A stretch of DNA of 64,000 bases from JACVRW01 sp963746825 (GTDB lineage: Bacteria; Actinomycetota; Thermoleophilia; Solirubrobacterales; Thermoleophilaceae), in NCBI GenBank assembly GCA_963746825.1, contig CAVVCU010000003.1, forward strand, positions 362,952 through 426,951, in the 5' to 3' direction. A program made the position numbers and the translations under genes. The notes below the pieces were generated by a model, which worked only from the letters and a program-made list of their open reading frames with translations, had not been told where the DNA came from and did no database searches. Every line of letters starts with the position of its first letter. Positions within the stretch are counted from its first letter, which is position 1. Below are positions 50,194-57,722 of the stretch, in pieces.

Positions 50194-51342
50194 GTGGCGG
50201 CCGATACCCCCAATCCCTTCCGCTACGGCGCGCTCGCGCTCGACGAAGCGTTCACCGATCGCCAGGCGGAGATCAAGGAACTCGAGGCGGATGTCCGCAA
50301 CGGGCAGGACGTCGTGCTGTTCGCACCGCGTCGCTACGGCAAGTCCTCGCTGGTGTGGCGGGTGGCTCAGCGGCTGGTCAAGAAGCGTGTCCTGGTCGCT
50401 CAGGTCGATCTCATGACCACTCCCACGCGGGAGCGCTTGGCTGAGAAGCTGGCCGCCACGATCTACGAGGACGTGGCGTCGCCGTTGTTTCGGGCCAAGG
50501 AGCGCCTGCGCGTTTTCCAGAACCTGCGCGTCAGGCCGACGGTGGTGGTCAACCCGGACGACGCCTCGCTCAGCTTCACCTTCGAGGCCGGGCGGGCGAC
50601 GCCCGATCTGGACGAGACCCTCGAGCGCCTCCTCGAGATGCCCGGCAAGCTGGCGGCCGAGCGCGAGCGACAGGCGGTTCTGATCCTGGACGAGTTCCAG
50701 GAGATCGTCGACATCGATCCCGACCTGCCCAAGCTCATGCGAGCGGTGTTCCAGCAGCAGCCCGAGGTCGCCCACATCTACCTGGGCAGCAAGCGCCACA
50801 TGATGAGGCGCATCTTCAGCGACGAGAACGAGCCCTTCTGGCGCAGCGCCAAGCAGATGGAGCTGGGAGTGATCGAGCCCGAGCTGTTCGCCGGCTACAT
50901 CACCGATCAGTTCGAGGCCACCGGGCGGCGCATCAGGCCCGAGGCGGTCGACCGCCTGCTGGAGATCACCCGCGGCCATCCCTACGCGACTCAGGAGCTC
51001 GCCTACTTCCTGTGGCAGGCGACCCGTCCCCGGCCCGCCGCCGACGTGGCGCGCGTCGAGGAGGCGCTGGCCGCGGTTCTGCGCTCCGAGCACGCGCACT
51101 TCTCCCTGGTCTGGGGGCGGGCATCATCGGCCCAGCGCTCACTCCTGCACGCGCTGGCCCGCCAGCCCGGCCACCCGCTGAGCGGCGCCTACCGCAGGCG
51201 CTTCGCGCTGCCCGGGCCGTCGACGGTGCAGAAGGCGCTGGAGGCGCTGGAGCGGGAGGAGCTGATAGCGCGCGACGGCGGCTTCGCGGAGATCAGCGAG
51301 CCGTTCCTGGGGGAGTGGATCGTGCGTGAGGTGGGGGGCTGA
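50194..51342 (+). CDS. AAA-type ATPase (archaeal-ATPase-like)
   Basis: This 382-residue P-loop ATPase has NPFRYGALALDEAFTDRQAE at the start (family-typical NPF.yG..v....F..R), Walker A PRRYGKSS (45-52), Walker B VLILDEFQEI (~162-171), a sensor-type YLGSKRHMM and a C-terminal winged-helix region (SGAYRRRFALPGPSTVQKAL). Such STAND-like ATPases of the archaeal-ATPase/MoxR-distant group are often linked to mobile elements, toxins or defence, with mostly unknown targets. The gene stands alone behind a perfect palindrome and TATAAT box. A frameshifted HNH nuclease gene follows 39 bp later. Confidence 0.8.
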   Translation: MAADTPNPFRYGALALDEAFTDRQAEIKELEADVRNGQDVVLFAPRRYGKSSLVWRVAQRLVKKRVLVAQVDLMTTPTRERLAEKLAATIYEDVASPLFRAKERLRVFQNLRVRPTVVVNPDDASLSFTFEAGRATPDLDETLERLLEMPGKLAAERERQAVLILDEFQEIVDIDPDLPKLMRAVFQQQPEVAHIYLGSKRHMMRRIFSDENEPFWRSAKQMELGVIEPELFAGYITDQFEATGRRIRPEAVDRLLEITRGHPYATQELAYFLWQATRPRPAADVARVEEALAAVLRSEHAHFSLVWGRASSAQRSLLHALARQPGHPLSGAYRRRFALPGPSTVQKALEALEREELIARDGGFAEISEPFLGEWIVREVGG

Positions 51343-51367
51343 CCTCGGGTTCCATCCGATCCGGATG

Positions 51368-51381
51368 CGAACATATGTTCG
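51368..51381. promoter_or_regulatory. SOS (LexA) box
   Basis: CGAACATATGTTCG is a perfect 14-bp palindrome that fits the actinobacterial/Firmicutes LexA box CGAAC-RNRY-GTTYG. It abuts the ATG of the HNH nuclease gene, so LexA would block transcription or initiation there until DNA damage. Confidence 0.75.
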
Positions 51382-51809
51382 ATGAAAAGGTGCGGACGGT
51401 GCGGAGAGGAAAAGCCATTTGAGGCGTTCGCCTCCCGTCGCAAGAAACGTGGTCAGTACGACAACATGTGTCGGCCCTGCCGATCCGCCTACGGGAAGGA
51501 GCATTACGCGGCAAACCGGCAGCGGTACGTCGACCAGGCTCGGACCCAGAAGCGGAGGCTCGCGCGCGAGCGCACCAGCTATCTGCTCGAGTTCTTCAAG
51601 ACGAACCACCCGTCTCGACTGCGGCGAGCAGGACCCCGTGGTCCTTGAGTTCGACCATCTGCGCGACAAGTTGTTCGACATCTGCCCGGCGCTGTCGTGA
51701 TCGAAACTGGCAGAGCATCCTGGACGAGATGGACAAGTGTGAGGTGGTCTGCGCGAACTGCCATCGACGGCGAACGGCCCGACGCGGGGTGCGCTACGGT
51801 AGTTGCTAA
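51382..51809 (+). pseudogene. HNH endonuclease, frameshifted
   Basis: Three frames joined at ~51,612 and ~51,690 give a ~140-residue zinc-finger HNH protein. The N-terminus has CGRCGEEKPFEAFASRR and MCRPCRSAYGKEHY (two CxxC pairs); the middle is VVLEFDHLRDKLFDI (the HNH His); the end is ILDEMDKCEVVCANCHRRRT (CxxCH). HNH proteins of this build are free-standing nucleases found near phage or mobile genes. The start codon directly follows the SOS box. The two shifts could be indel errors, because all catalytic parts remain readable. Confidence 0.75.
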
Positions 51810-51821
51810 CGGAGATGAAAG

Positions 51822-51891
51822 AGCGGGCGGGGGAATTGAACCCGCCCGAGAGCCTTGGAAGGGCTTTGTGCAACCGTTACACCACGCCCGC
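51822..51891 (-). tRNA. tRNA-Gly (anticodon TCC)
   Basis: Minus-strand tRNA of 70 nt. It has the acceptor GCGGGCG/CGCCCGC, loop CTTCCAA with anticodon TCC and a T-arm GCGGG-TTCAATT-CCCCC. It lies 12 bp after the HNH gene. Confidence 0.93.
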
Positions 51892-51896
51892 GTAGC

Positions 51897-52850
51897 TCAG
51901 GATCCTAGCCACCGCTTCGGATTCTCGACCATCATCTGATCGAGCTGCTCGCGCGTCATCCCCCGCGCTTCGAGCTCCGGGATGACCTTCTCGAACAGAA
52001 ACGTCATCGACCAGTCCGGCACCTCGTTGGCTTTGAGGTACGCCTGCACCTCGGGCGGGAACCAGTCGATCGTCGAGCAGTAGTCCTGCGAGATGAACAT
52101 GCGGTCTGCGTAGCCTCGCTCGAGCAGGGCGAGGGTGGTCGCCTGTCGCTTGTCGGTCGGTAGGTAGATGTCGACCCCGTAGCGATCCATCCCGATCCAG
52201 CAGCCGGTCTGAAGCAGCCTCTCGATGTAGTCGAGATCGTCGGTGTCGCCGGTGTGGGCCACCTGCACCTTCGCGGGGTCGACGCCCTCCTCGGTGAGGA
52301 TGCGCATCTGCTCGAGGCCGGTCTCGCTCCGGGGGTGAGAGTGGGCCATGATCGGCTTGCCCGATGCATTCGAGGCACGGGCTACGGCCCGGTGAACCTT
52401 CTCGATGTTCGGAGTCACCCCCGGCTGGTCGGCGGCGCACTTGAGGAAGGCCGGCTTGATCCCGGTGCCCTGGATGCCGTGCTCGAGCTCGTGGAGGAAG
52501 ATCGCGGCCAGGGCATCCTCGTCGCGGCTGAGCAGGCCTTGCGGTAGGTGGTCGTAGGTGTAGATACCGGTGGCCAGCACGACGTTGAGACCGGATTCGT
52601 CGGCCACCCGCCGCGAGAAGGCGGCGTCGCGGGTGAGGAACATCGCGCTCGGCTCGACCACCGTGCGGACGCCATGACCCTTGACCGCGTTGGCGTCGGC
52701 TATTGCGGCGTCCCATTCCGCCGCCTCGTCGTAGAGGTGGGGAAATTGGAATCGCATGGCCTCGTCGGTCGTGCGGAAGTGCTCGTGGATGAGGGTGAGG
52801 CCGAGATCGTCGACATCGATGGGCCCGCGGGTGGTCTCGACGCTGGGCAT
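51897..52850 (-). CDS. phosphotriesterase-family metal-dependent hydrolase
   Basis: This ~317-residue amidohydrolase-fold enzyme has IDVDDLGLTLIHEHFR (first metal HxH), the carboxylated-Lys position in GTGIKPAFLKCAAD, then AHSHPR, QVAHTGDTDDL and the metal Asp in FISQDYCST. It matches the phosphotriesterase/lactonase family; the physiological substrate is more likely a lactone than a phosphotriester. I chose the ATG at 52850, where the conserved sequence begins. It directly follows tRNA-Gly on the same strand. Confidence 0.88.
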   Translation of the reverse strand: MPSVETTRGPIDVDDLGLTLIHEHFRTTDEAMRFQFPHLYDEAAEWDAAIADANAVKGHGVRTVVEPSAMFLTRDAAFSRRVADESGLNVVLATGIYTYDHLPQGLLSRDEDALAAIFLHELEHGIQGTGIKPAFLKCAADQPGVTPNIEKVHRAVARASNASGKPIMAHSHPRSETGLEQMRILTEEGVDPAKVQVAHTGDTDDLDYIERLLQTGCWIGMDRYGVDIYLPTDKRQATTLALLERGYADRMFISQDYCSTIDWFPPEVQAYLKANEVPDWSMTFLFEKVIPELEARGMTREQLDQMMVENPKRWLGS

Positions 52851-52863
52851 GCCGAGCTCCCGG

Positions 52864-53115
52864 TCAGGCGTACCGCGCGCTCGAACTGCTGTCCGACCGT
52901 CGTTCGAGCAGCACACCGAGCAGCACTCCCAGCACCGTCACCACCAGCGCCAGGACGAGCCTGAGCAGCATGGCGCCGTCCGCTCCCTCCTGGAACACCG
53001 CGATGAGGAACAGGGCGAGCGGGAAGAGAACCGGTAGCCACTTCCAGAGTCCGGACGCGGCATAGCCAAACGCGAGCCCGGCGATGAAGAAGATCACGTA
53101 GGGCGCGATAGCCAC
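52864..53115 (-). CDS. small three-helix membrane protein
   Basis: This 83-residue protein has three hydrophobic helices (APYVIFFIAGLAFGYAASGL; LPVLFPLALFLIAVF; LLRLVLALVVTVLGVLLGVL). Its GTG start has a TACTAT box 6 nt upstream. It lies 13 bp upstream of the phosphotriesterase-like gene. No family is recognised. Confidence 0.6.
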   Translation of the reverse strand: MAIAPYVIFFIAGLAFGYAASGLWKWLPVLFPLALFLIAVFQEGADGAMLLRLVLALVVTVLGVLLGVLLERRSDSSSSARYA

Positions 53116-53139
53116 CGGCGCATAGTACGGCGCGGGGAG

Positions 53140-53212
53140 CGGGGCAGCCAGGGCTCGAACCTGGAATCGCCGGTTTTGGAGACCGGAGCCTTACCAATTA
53201 GGCCACTGCCCC
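53140..53212 (-). tRNA. tRNA-Trp (anticodon CCA)
   Basis: Minus-strand tRNA of 73 nt. It has the acceptor GGGGCAG/CTGCCCC, loop CTCCAAA with anticodon CCA, a T-arm CCAGG-TTCGAGC-CCTGG and discriminator G. CCA is not encoded. Confidence 0.95.
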
Positions 53213-53283
53213 AGTGGGGTCGCCGATGATAGAAGCCCTGGCGCGGCTTGGCACGATCTTCTCGCGCTATCGTGACCTCTCAC

Positions 53284-53336
53284 CGGGGCGTGGCGCAGCT
53301 TGGTAGCGCATTCGACTGGGGGTCGAAAGGTCGCAG
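53284..53336 (+). pseudogene. tRNA-Pro (anticodon GGG), truncated in the T-arm
   Basis: The acceptor 5' half CGGGGCG, D-arm and anticodon arm (TTCGA-CTGGGGG-TCGAA, anticodon GGG) and variable loop are normal. The sequence then leaves the tRNA after GCAG of the T-stem: the expected TTCGAAT loop, CCTGC and CGCCCCG are absent and never appear downstream. The remainder cannot fold as a tRNA, and composition changes exactly here. Confidence 0.85.
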
Positions 53337-53348
53337 TAGGGGTGTGCC
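53337..53348. other. junction between two sequence compositions
   Basis: Left of this point the DNA is very G+C-rich with leaderless-type promoters; right of it G+C falls, runs of A and T appear, and genes belong to a different set. The break sits inside the tRNA-Pro T-arm. An assembly chimera is the simplest explanation; an integrated element is the alternative because a tyrosine recombinase starts 12 bp later. Confidence 0.7.
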
Positions 53349-53912
53349 ATGCAGGGGTGTCGGGCGTTATCGGATCAAGAAGTGGACGTCGTCCTAAAGA
53401 GCATCAGCGGGCGGTATGCCACGCGCGACAAGGCGATGGTGGTCCTCGGATTGAAGACCGGCTACCGCATCTCGGAGCTGTTAAGTTTGCGCGTGTGTGA
53501 TGTGTGGCAGCACGATCAGGTGATCGATCGCATTACCGTCACGCGCCGCCGCACGGTGGTCCTACACCCACTGGCGCGTCGTGCCCTGGCGGCCTGGCTC
53601 GCAGAGCTCTCCCATCGCACCGGCACGCTCGATCCCGAATGGTACGTCTTTCAGAGCCACAAGGGCGCGAACCGTCCCATCTCCCGCGTGCAGGCCTGGC
53701 GCATTCTGAAAGCAGCCTACGAGGCCAACGAGCTCACCGGTAAGCTTGCTACCCACACCCTCCGGAAAACCTTCGCCCACCGCGTGTATGAGGCGTCCGG
53801 GCATGATGTGGTCTGCACCCAGCGGGCGTTAGGGCATGCCCACATCGGCACCACCATGCACTACCTCGGCATCAAGGACGAGGAGGTCGACGCGGTAATT
53901 CTGGCAGCCTGA
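53349..53912 (+). CDS. tyrosine recombinase/integrase, catalytic domain
   Basis: This 187-residue recombinase consists of the catalytic domain only: R40 (TGYRISELLSLRV), H136-x-x-R139 (HTLRKTF), H163 (LGHAHIGTTM) and nucleophile Y172 (HYLG). There is no N-terminal SAM-like DNA-binding domain. Short integrases of this type that begin just before the DxEV helix do occur as complete proteins, so truncation at the junction is not proven. A small excisionase-like HTH gene follows 10 bp later, a typical integration module. Confidence 0.85.
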   Translation: MQGCRALSDQEVDVVLKSISGRYATRDKAMVVLGLKTGYRISELLSLRVCDVWQHDQVIDRITVTRRRTVVLHPLARRALAAWLAELSHRTGTLDPEWYVFQSHKGANRPISRVQAWRILKAAYEANELTGKLATHTLRKTFAHRVYEASGHDVVCTQRALGHAHIGTTMHYLGIKDEEVDAVILAA

Positions 53913-53922
53913 AAGGGGGACT

Positions 53923-54147
53923 ATGGCCGATTTACTCAGCATTGAGGACGTGGCAGCACGGCTGAAGATCAAGCCGCGCACCGTCTTGGAGTGGTTACGT
54001 ACCGGCAAGCTCGCCGGCTATAAAATGGGGCGTATCTGGCGGGTCGATCCCGCGGACGTAGACGCCTTCCTCGCACAGCATAAGCAGCCGGCAAAAGAAG
54101 CGCCCGCGGCGGAGGTGGGAATGTATGTCAGGGCAAAGGGTACATAG
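53923..54147 (+). CDS. excisionase-family helix-turn-helix protein
   Basis: This 74-residue MerR/Xis-like protein has LLSIEDVAARLKIKPRTVLE as the HTH and GYKMGRIWRVDPADVDAF as wing and C-terminal helix. It probably sets the direction of recombination or controls the recombinase. The ATG has an AAAGGGGG ribosome site ~6 nt upstream. It runs directly (0 bp) into the next gene. Confidence 0.85.
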   Translation: MADLLSIEDVAARLKIKPRTVLEWLRTGKLAGYKMGRIWRVDPADVDAFLAQHKQPAKEAPAAEVGMYVRAKGT

Positions 54148-54972
54148 GTGTCAAAGAAGAGAAAACCACTCACCACATTGAAACCTTCAACACCTATGCA
54201 GAATGCTCAGAAAAAAAGTGGGCAGCAAACGTTAAAACTGCCCTCACAATCTTCGGAGATGGATCGCCAGGGACGTAAGGAGTCTTCAGACCGCCCTGAT
54301 GCATTCTGGAGAAAAGTGGGTCGAAGATTAAGGGAATCCCGAACGTTGCTTGAAGCCATTGTCGTCACCGTTGTTATTGGTGGGTTGGTAGGTGCACTCA
54401 TCATTGTATGGGACCGTTGGACGGATGAGATTGGGGAACATCAGAAGACAACAGGTCGGGCAGAGCGTGCGGAAGAACGGGAAAGAAAACTGATTTCCGA
54501 ACGCGATCAGTTGGCGGAAACGCTAAAGACCGTTCAACAGGAAAACACCGGTCTCAAACAAAAGTATCCCCTTCTTGCGTTCTACGGTCCACGATCCAAA
54601 ATCGTTACCAGCTACGATCTCCGTAAAGAGACTGGCAGCCAGCTCCATGTTGGGAATTGCCCCCGATCCCCTTGCTTCCTTTTTACATTGGGAAACATGG
54701 TAGAAGAACCCGGTAGTGGCCCGAAGGCCAGCATACTTTTTAGGGGAGAGTGGGAAGGCTGGCCTCGAAGCTCGCCCAATGCATATGCCCACTCTTTGTC
54801 TATCAAGCGAGGATGCTATGTCAAATTTGAAGTCCCTTCCTATGACATAATCTTTGTCATCGAAGAGGATCGCGTATCAGACTTAAGGGCCGGTATTGGT
54901 ATATCACTCGCTTCCTCGCCTCAAATTCGACGCGGTATATATATGATTGAATCCCGTTGCCCGAAGGATTGA
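54148..54972 (+). CDS. orphan single-span membrane protein with coiled coil
   Basis: This ~274-residue protein has a very basic N-terminus rich in Lys and Gln, one transmembrane helix near residues 69-90 (EAIVVTVVIGGLVGALIIVW), a coiled coil (RAERAEERERKLISERDQLA, up to ~135) and a C-terminal beta-rich domain with a pair of Cys (GNCPRSPCFLF). Base composition is clearly more A+T-rich than its neighbours on either side, which suggests separate acquisition. No family is recognised. The GTG start touches the stop of the HTH gene. Confidence 0.6.
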   Translation: MSKKRKPLTTLKPSTPMQNAQKKSGQQTLKLPSQSSEMDRQGRKESSDRPDAFWRKVGRRLRESRTLLEAIVVTVVIGGLVGALIIVWDRWTDEIGEHQKTTGRAERAEERERKLISERDQLAETLKTVQQENTGLKQKYPLLAFYGPRSKIVTSYDLRKETGSQLHVGNCPRSPCFLFTLGNMVEEPGSGPKASILFRGEWEGWPRSSPNAYAHSLSIKRGCYVKFEVPSYDIIFVIEEDRVSDLRAGIGISLASSPQIRRGIYMIESRCPKD

Positions 54973-55031
54973 ATAGTCTCTTCTTCGTCCGGACAGGTGT
55001 AGTTGTACTTATAAATAGAGCGGAGAGACGC

Positions 55032-55643
55032 ATGCATCACGCGAGAGAGGACACGCCCCACGACGTCCATAGGCCTTACCCGCGGCTGTCCGAGGAGCAG
55101 AAGGACCACATGCTGCGCCAGGTGGCGGAATATTTCGCAGTGCTGGAGACCTTCCGCCCCGTCGGCGGGACGGATGAGCCTGCACCGCACAGGAGGGGAC
55201 AGTTGCAGAGCCCTAATTATGAGACCGACTTCTACGCCTGGACGCAAGAGCAGGCCCAGGCGATCCGCGCCAAGGATGTGGCGGCGATGGACATCGAGCA
55301 CGTGGCCGAGGAGATCGACGACTTGGGCGCCAACATCCAACACGCCATCACGAGCCAATTGGAGCGCCTGCTCCTGCACCTGCTGAAGTGGCGCTATGAT
55401 CCGGCCCAGGACCCTCGTCGCCTCTGGCGCGTCAGTATCCTGGATGCGCGCCACGAGATCGCCAAGCACCTCCGCAGAAACCCGAGCCTACGCGACTACC
55501 TGGCCGGAGAATTCCCCGACGCCTATCGCTATGCGCGGCGGGTGGCGGCCCTCGAGACAGAGCTCCCCCTCGCCACGTTCCCCGAGGCCTGCCCGTGGAC
55601 GGTGGACCAGGTCCTCGATGAGGACTTCCTACCGGAGGCCTGA
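55032..55643 (+). CDS. DUF29-family protein
   Basis: This ~203-residue protein has the DUF29 signature NYETDFYAWTQEQAQAIRAK, the EHVAEEIDDLGANIQHAI segment and the LERLLLHLLKWRYDP helix. DUF29 proteins are common in cyanobacteria and soil proteobacteria, often in several copies near mobile genes; function is unknown. The extra ~60 residues before the domain are unusual for the family. I chose the ATG at 55032; a longer frame overlaps the upstream gene. Confidence 0.8.
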   Translation: MHHAREDTPHDVHRPYPRLSEEQKDHMLRQVAEYFAVLETFRPVGGTDEPAPHRRGQLQSPNYETDFYAWTQEQAQAIRAKDVAAMDIEHVAEEIDDLGANIQHAITSQLERLLLHLLKWRYDPAQDPRRLWRVSILDARHEIAKHLRRNPSLRDYLAGEFPDAYRYARRVAALETELPLATFPEACPWTVDQVLDEDFLPEA

Positions 55644-55694
55644 TCCATGTCATAGAACAGAAGTCGCTGTGAGGCAGATTGAGAGAGGGGACCT

Positions 55695-55973
55695 ATGAAA
55701 CGTGTGTTGTCCGTGCTGGCTATCGTGTCGGCGCTGGTGGGGTGTGCCACCGCGTCGAAGACCTATACCCCAGACGGGCGTCAGGGCTACGTGATTGATT
55801 GTTCGGGGCAGGCGCTGAATTGGGGCAAGTGCTATGAGAAAGTGGGTGATCTGTGTGGCAACACCGGGTACGACATCCTGACGCAGACGGGCGACCAGGG
55901 GGCCACGGTGGGCGCAGGCTCTACGGCGCGTCCGTCATCACGGAGAAATCTCGTCATTGCCTGTAAAAAGTGA
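55695..55973 (+). CDS. small lipoprotein, copy 1
   Basis: This 92-residue protein has a short signal peptide and lipobox (LSVLAIVSALVGC). The mature part is Cys-containing (YVIDCSGQALNWGKCYEKVG, DLCGNTGYDIL, LVIACKK). An AGAGGGGACC ribosome site precedes the ATG. A divergent second copy follows at 56,002. Related proteins of this NWxxCYxxA..xC pattern occur in proteobacteria and candidate phyla; function unknown. Confidence 0.75.
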   Translation: MKRVLSVLAIVSALVGCATASKTYTPDGRQGYVIDCSGQALNWGKCYEKVGDLCGNTGYDILTQTGDQGATVGAGSTARPSSRRNLVIACKK

Positions 55974-56001
55974 GCATGAAAGTCTCTGGTCAGGGAGCAC
56001 G

Positions 56002-56251
56002 ATGAAGCGCATTATGGCGACGATACTCGCACTGACGCTAATGGCTGGATGTACCACGATTCAGGAGATCAAACGTCCCAATGGCGCATGGAATATCTCA
56101 TCGCCTGTGGCGCCAGCTTGGTTGGAATATCTGCTACGAAAGGGCTAACAAAGTGTGCCCAGATGGATACACGACGCTTGCCGAGCAGGCTGGTTTCAAT
56201 CGGAAGGAATTGCGCATCGCGTGCCCCACACCGCCGCCCCGTTCTAACTAA
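56002..56251 (+). pseudogene. small lipoprotein, copy 2, two frameshifts
   Basis: The lipoprotein signal (MKRIMATILALTLMAGC) is in one frame, MEYLIACGASL in the next and WNICYERANKVCPDGYTTLA, ending ELRIACPTPPPRSN, in a third. Put together it aligns with the copy at 55,695: lipobox, I/V-x-C-G/S-x-x-L, W-x-x-CYE+, C, GY, and IAC at the end. The pair is therefore a tandem duplication, the second copy being broken or mis-sequenced near 56,085 and 56,117. Confidence 0.65.
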
Positions 56252-56582
56252 CGCCCGTATACGTCAGATGCGAAGGGATGGCCATGGCCCCTGAACGTCT
56301 CTCCCACTTGCAACGCCGTCTCCTCACCCCATGATGTAACGAGCGAGGTCGTGGCGCACATCGGTGTTGTACCAGTGGTTGAGCTCGCCCTCGTGCTCGG
56401 GGGGTATGCCCATACGGACGAGCAGCGCATAGGGAGATGCCTTCTCAGGAACGGTGCCAAGAGTCCGGATCAATTCGTACTCGTTGTGCACAAAATTCTG
56501 AAAGTGTGGGCGGATGCGCTGTGTCCAGGTGGTCGAATTGCCCAGAACCGCGAGGTAGGGATCGCTCTGGAGCACCTAATAT

Positions 56583-57722
56583 GAATTTGGGTTGAGCGTT
56601 GTGCATAAATCTGTTCTCATAGGAGGGCTGTCAACCGACCGCGCGAGGAGAGCAGGCGATGCGCAAAGCCCTACCGGTCATTACTGAAGCCTTGGAGCTC
56701 CTCAAGCAGCGGCTCTGCAGCGTGAACATGATGGCCGCAAGAAACCACGGCTCCAGATGCTCTACCTGCTGGCCAGCGGGCAAGCCCAGACCCGCCAGGA
56801 CGTGGCCCAGCTGCTGGGGGTCCATCGCAATACCATCGGCCACTGGCTCGCCATCTACGAAGCGGGGGGCCTGGCGGCCTTGCTGGACGTGTACATGTGC
56901 CAGCCGGCAAGCCTATCTCGCTCCCCCCAGAGGTGCTGGCGGCGCTTGAGCAGGCCCTCCGGCAGCCGGCTGGGTTTGCCTCCTATGAAGCGCTGCGCCA
57001 ATGGGTCCAGCAGACCCATCACCTGGAGGTCAACTATCACACGCTCTACACGATCGTCCGTACGCGTTTCAAGGCCAAGCTCAAGGTGCCGCGGCCCAGT
57101 CACACAAAAAAACCCTGAGGCCATTCAAGCGTTTCAGGCGACCTGTCAGGAGCAGCTGCAGCGCGTCATTCCACCCGAGAATACCCGCCCGGTGCGCGTG
57201 TTCAGCCAGGACGAAAGCCGCGTTGGCTTGCTGACCGTGCGCCGCCGCCGCCTCACCGCCCGCGGGGTCCAACCCGTGGGATCAGTCCAGCACGTCTTCG
57301 AATGGTTCTATGTCTATGGCGCGGTGGCGCCCACCACGGGCGAGCGCTTCTTTCTGGAGCTGCCGTATCTGAATGCGGATACCTTCCAGCTCTTCGTGGA
57401 CGCCTTCGCCCAGGCATTCCCCGACAGCTTGAACATCCTGCTCTTGGATAACAGTGGCGCTCACACCGCACAGCACATTCGCTGGCCGGCCCATGTCCGG
57501 TGCGTGTGGCTGCCGCCCTACTGTCCAGAGCTGAACCCGATTGAGCGGGTCTGGCGTGACCTGAAGGATGACCTGGCTTGGCTAGCAGTTCACCGATCTC
57601 GATGCCCAACAGGACTATGTGGGTGCCTTGTTACAGGCCTATGAGGCATCCACCCTCCAATCCCTCACCGGTTACCCTTACTTGGTGGAGGCTATTAATG
57701 CACTGAGTTCATAGCAAACTCA
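56583..57722 (+). mobile_element. IS630-family insertion sequence
   Basis: This ~1140-bp element is bounded by imperfect inverted repeats (left TGAATTTGGGTTGAGC, right end reading TGAGTTTGCTATGAAC from outside) with further matches inside (GTGCAT-AAT in both). A TA flanks each end (56581-56582 and 57723-57724), the duplicated target typical of IS630/mariner elements. It carries one transposase gene and splits a host gene. Confidence 0.85.
56659..57714 (+). pseudogene. IS630-family transposase, multiple frameshifts
   Basis: Joined across frames, it is a ~345-residue DDE transposase. It has an N-terminal HTH (LYLLASGQAQTRQDVAQLLG, then VHRNTIGHWLAIYEAGGLAA) and catalytic regions FSQDESRVGLL (first Asp), NILLLDNSGAHTAQH (second Asp) and PYCPELNPIERVWRDLKDDL (Glu). 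Frame changes fall near 56,735, 56,897, 57,115 and 57,580. With all catalytic residues kept, either recent decay or indel errors are possible. Confidence 0.8.

Noticed and set aside
51897..52850. Role as an organophosphate-degrading enzyme.
   Set aside because: The family includes many lactonases and unknown hydrolases; sequence alone does not support that activity.
53284..53912. Clean tRNA-targeted integrative element with attL at tRNA-Pro.
   Set aside because: The tRNA 3' half is not restored, no second att copy is seen to the window end, and core genes of another type follow; kept only as the alternative to a chimera.
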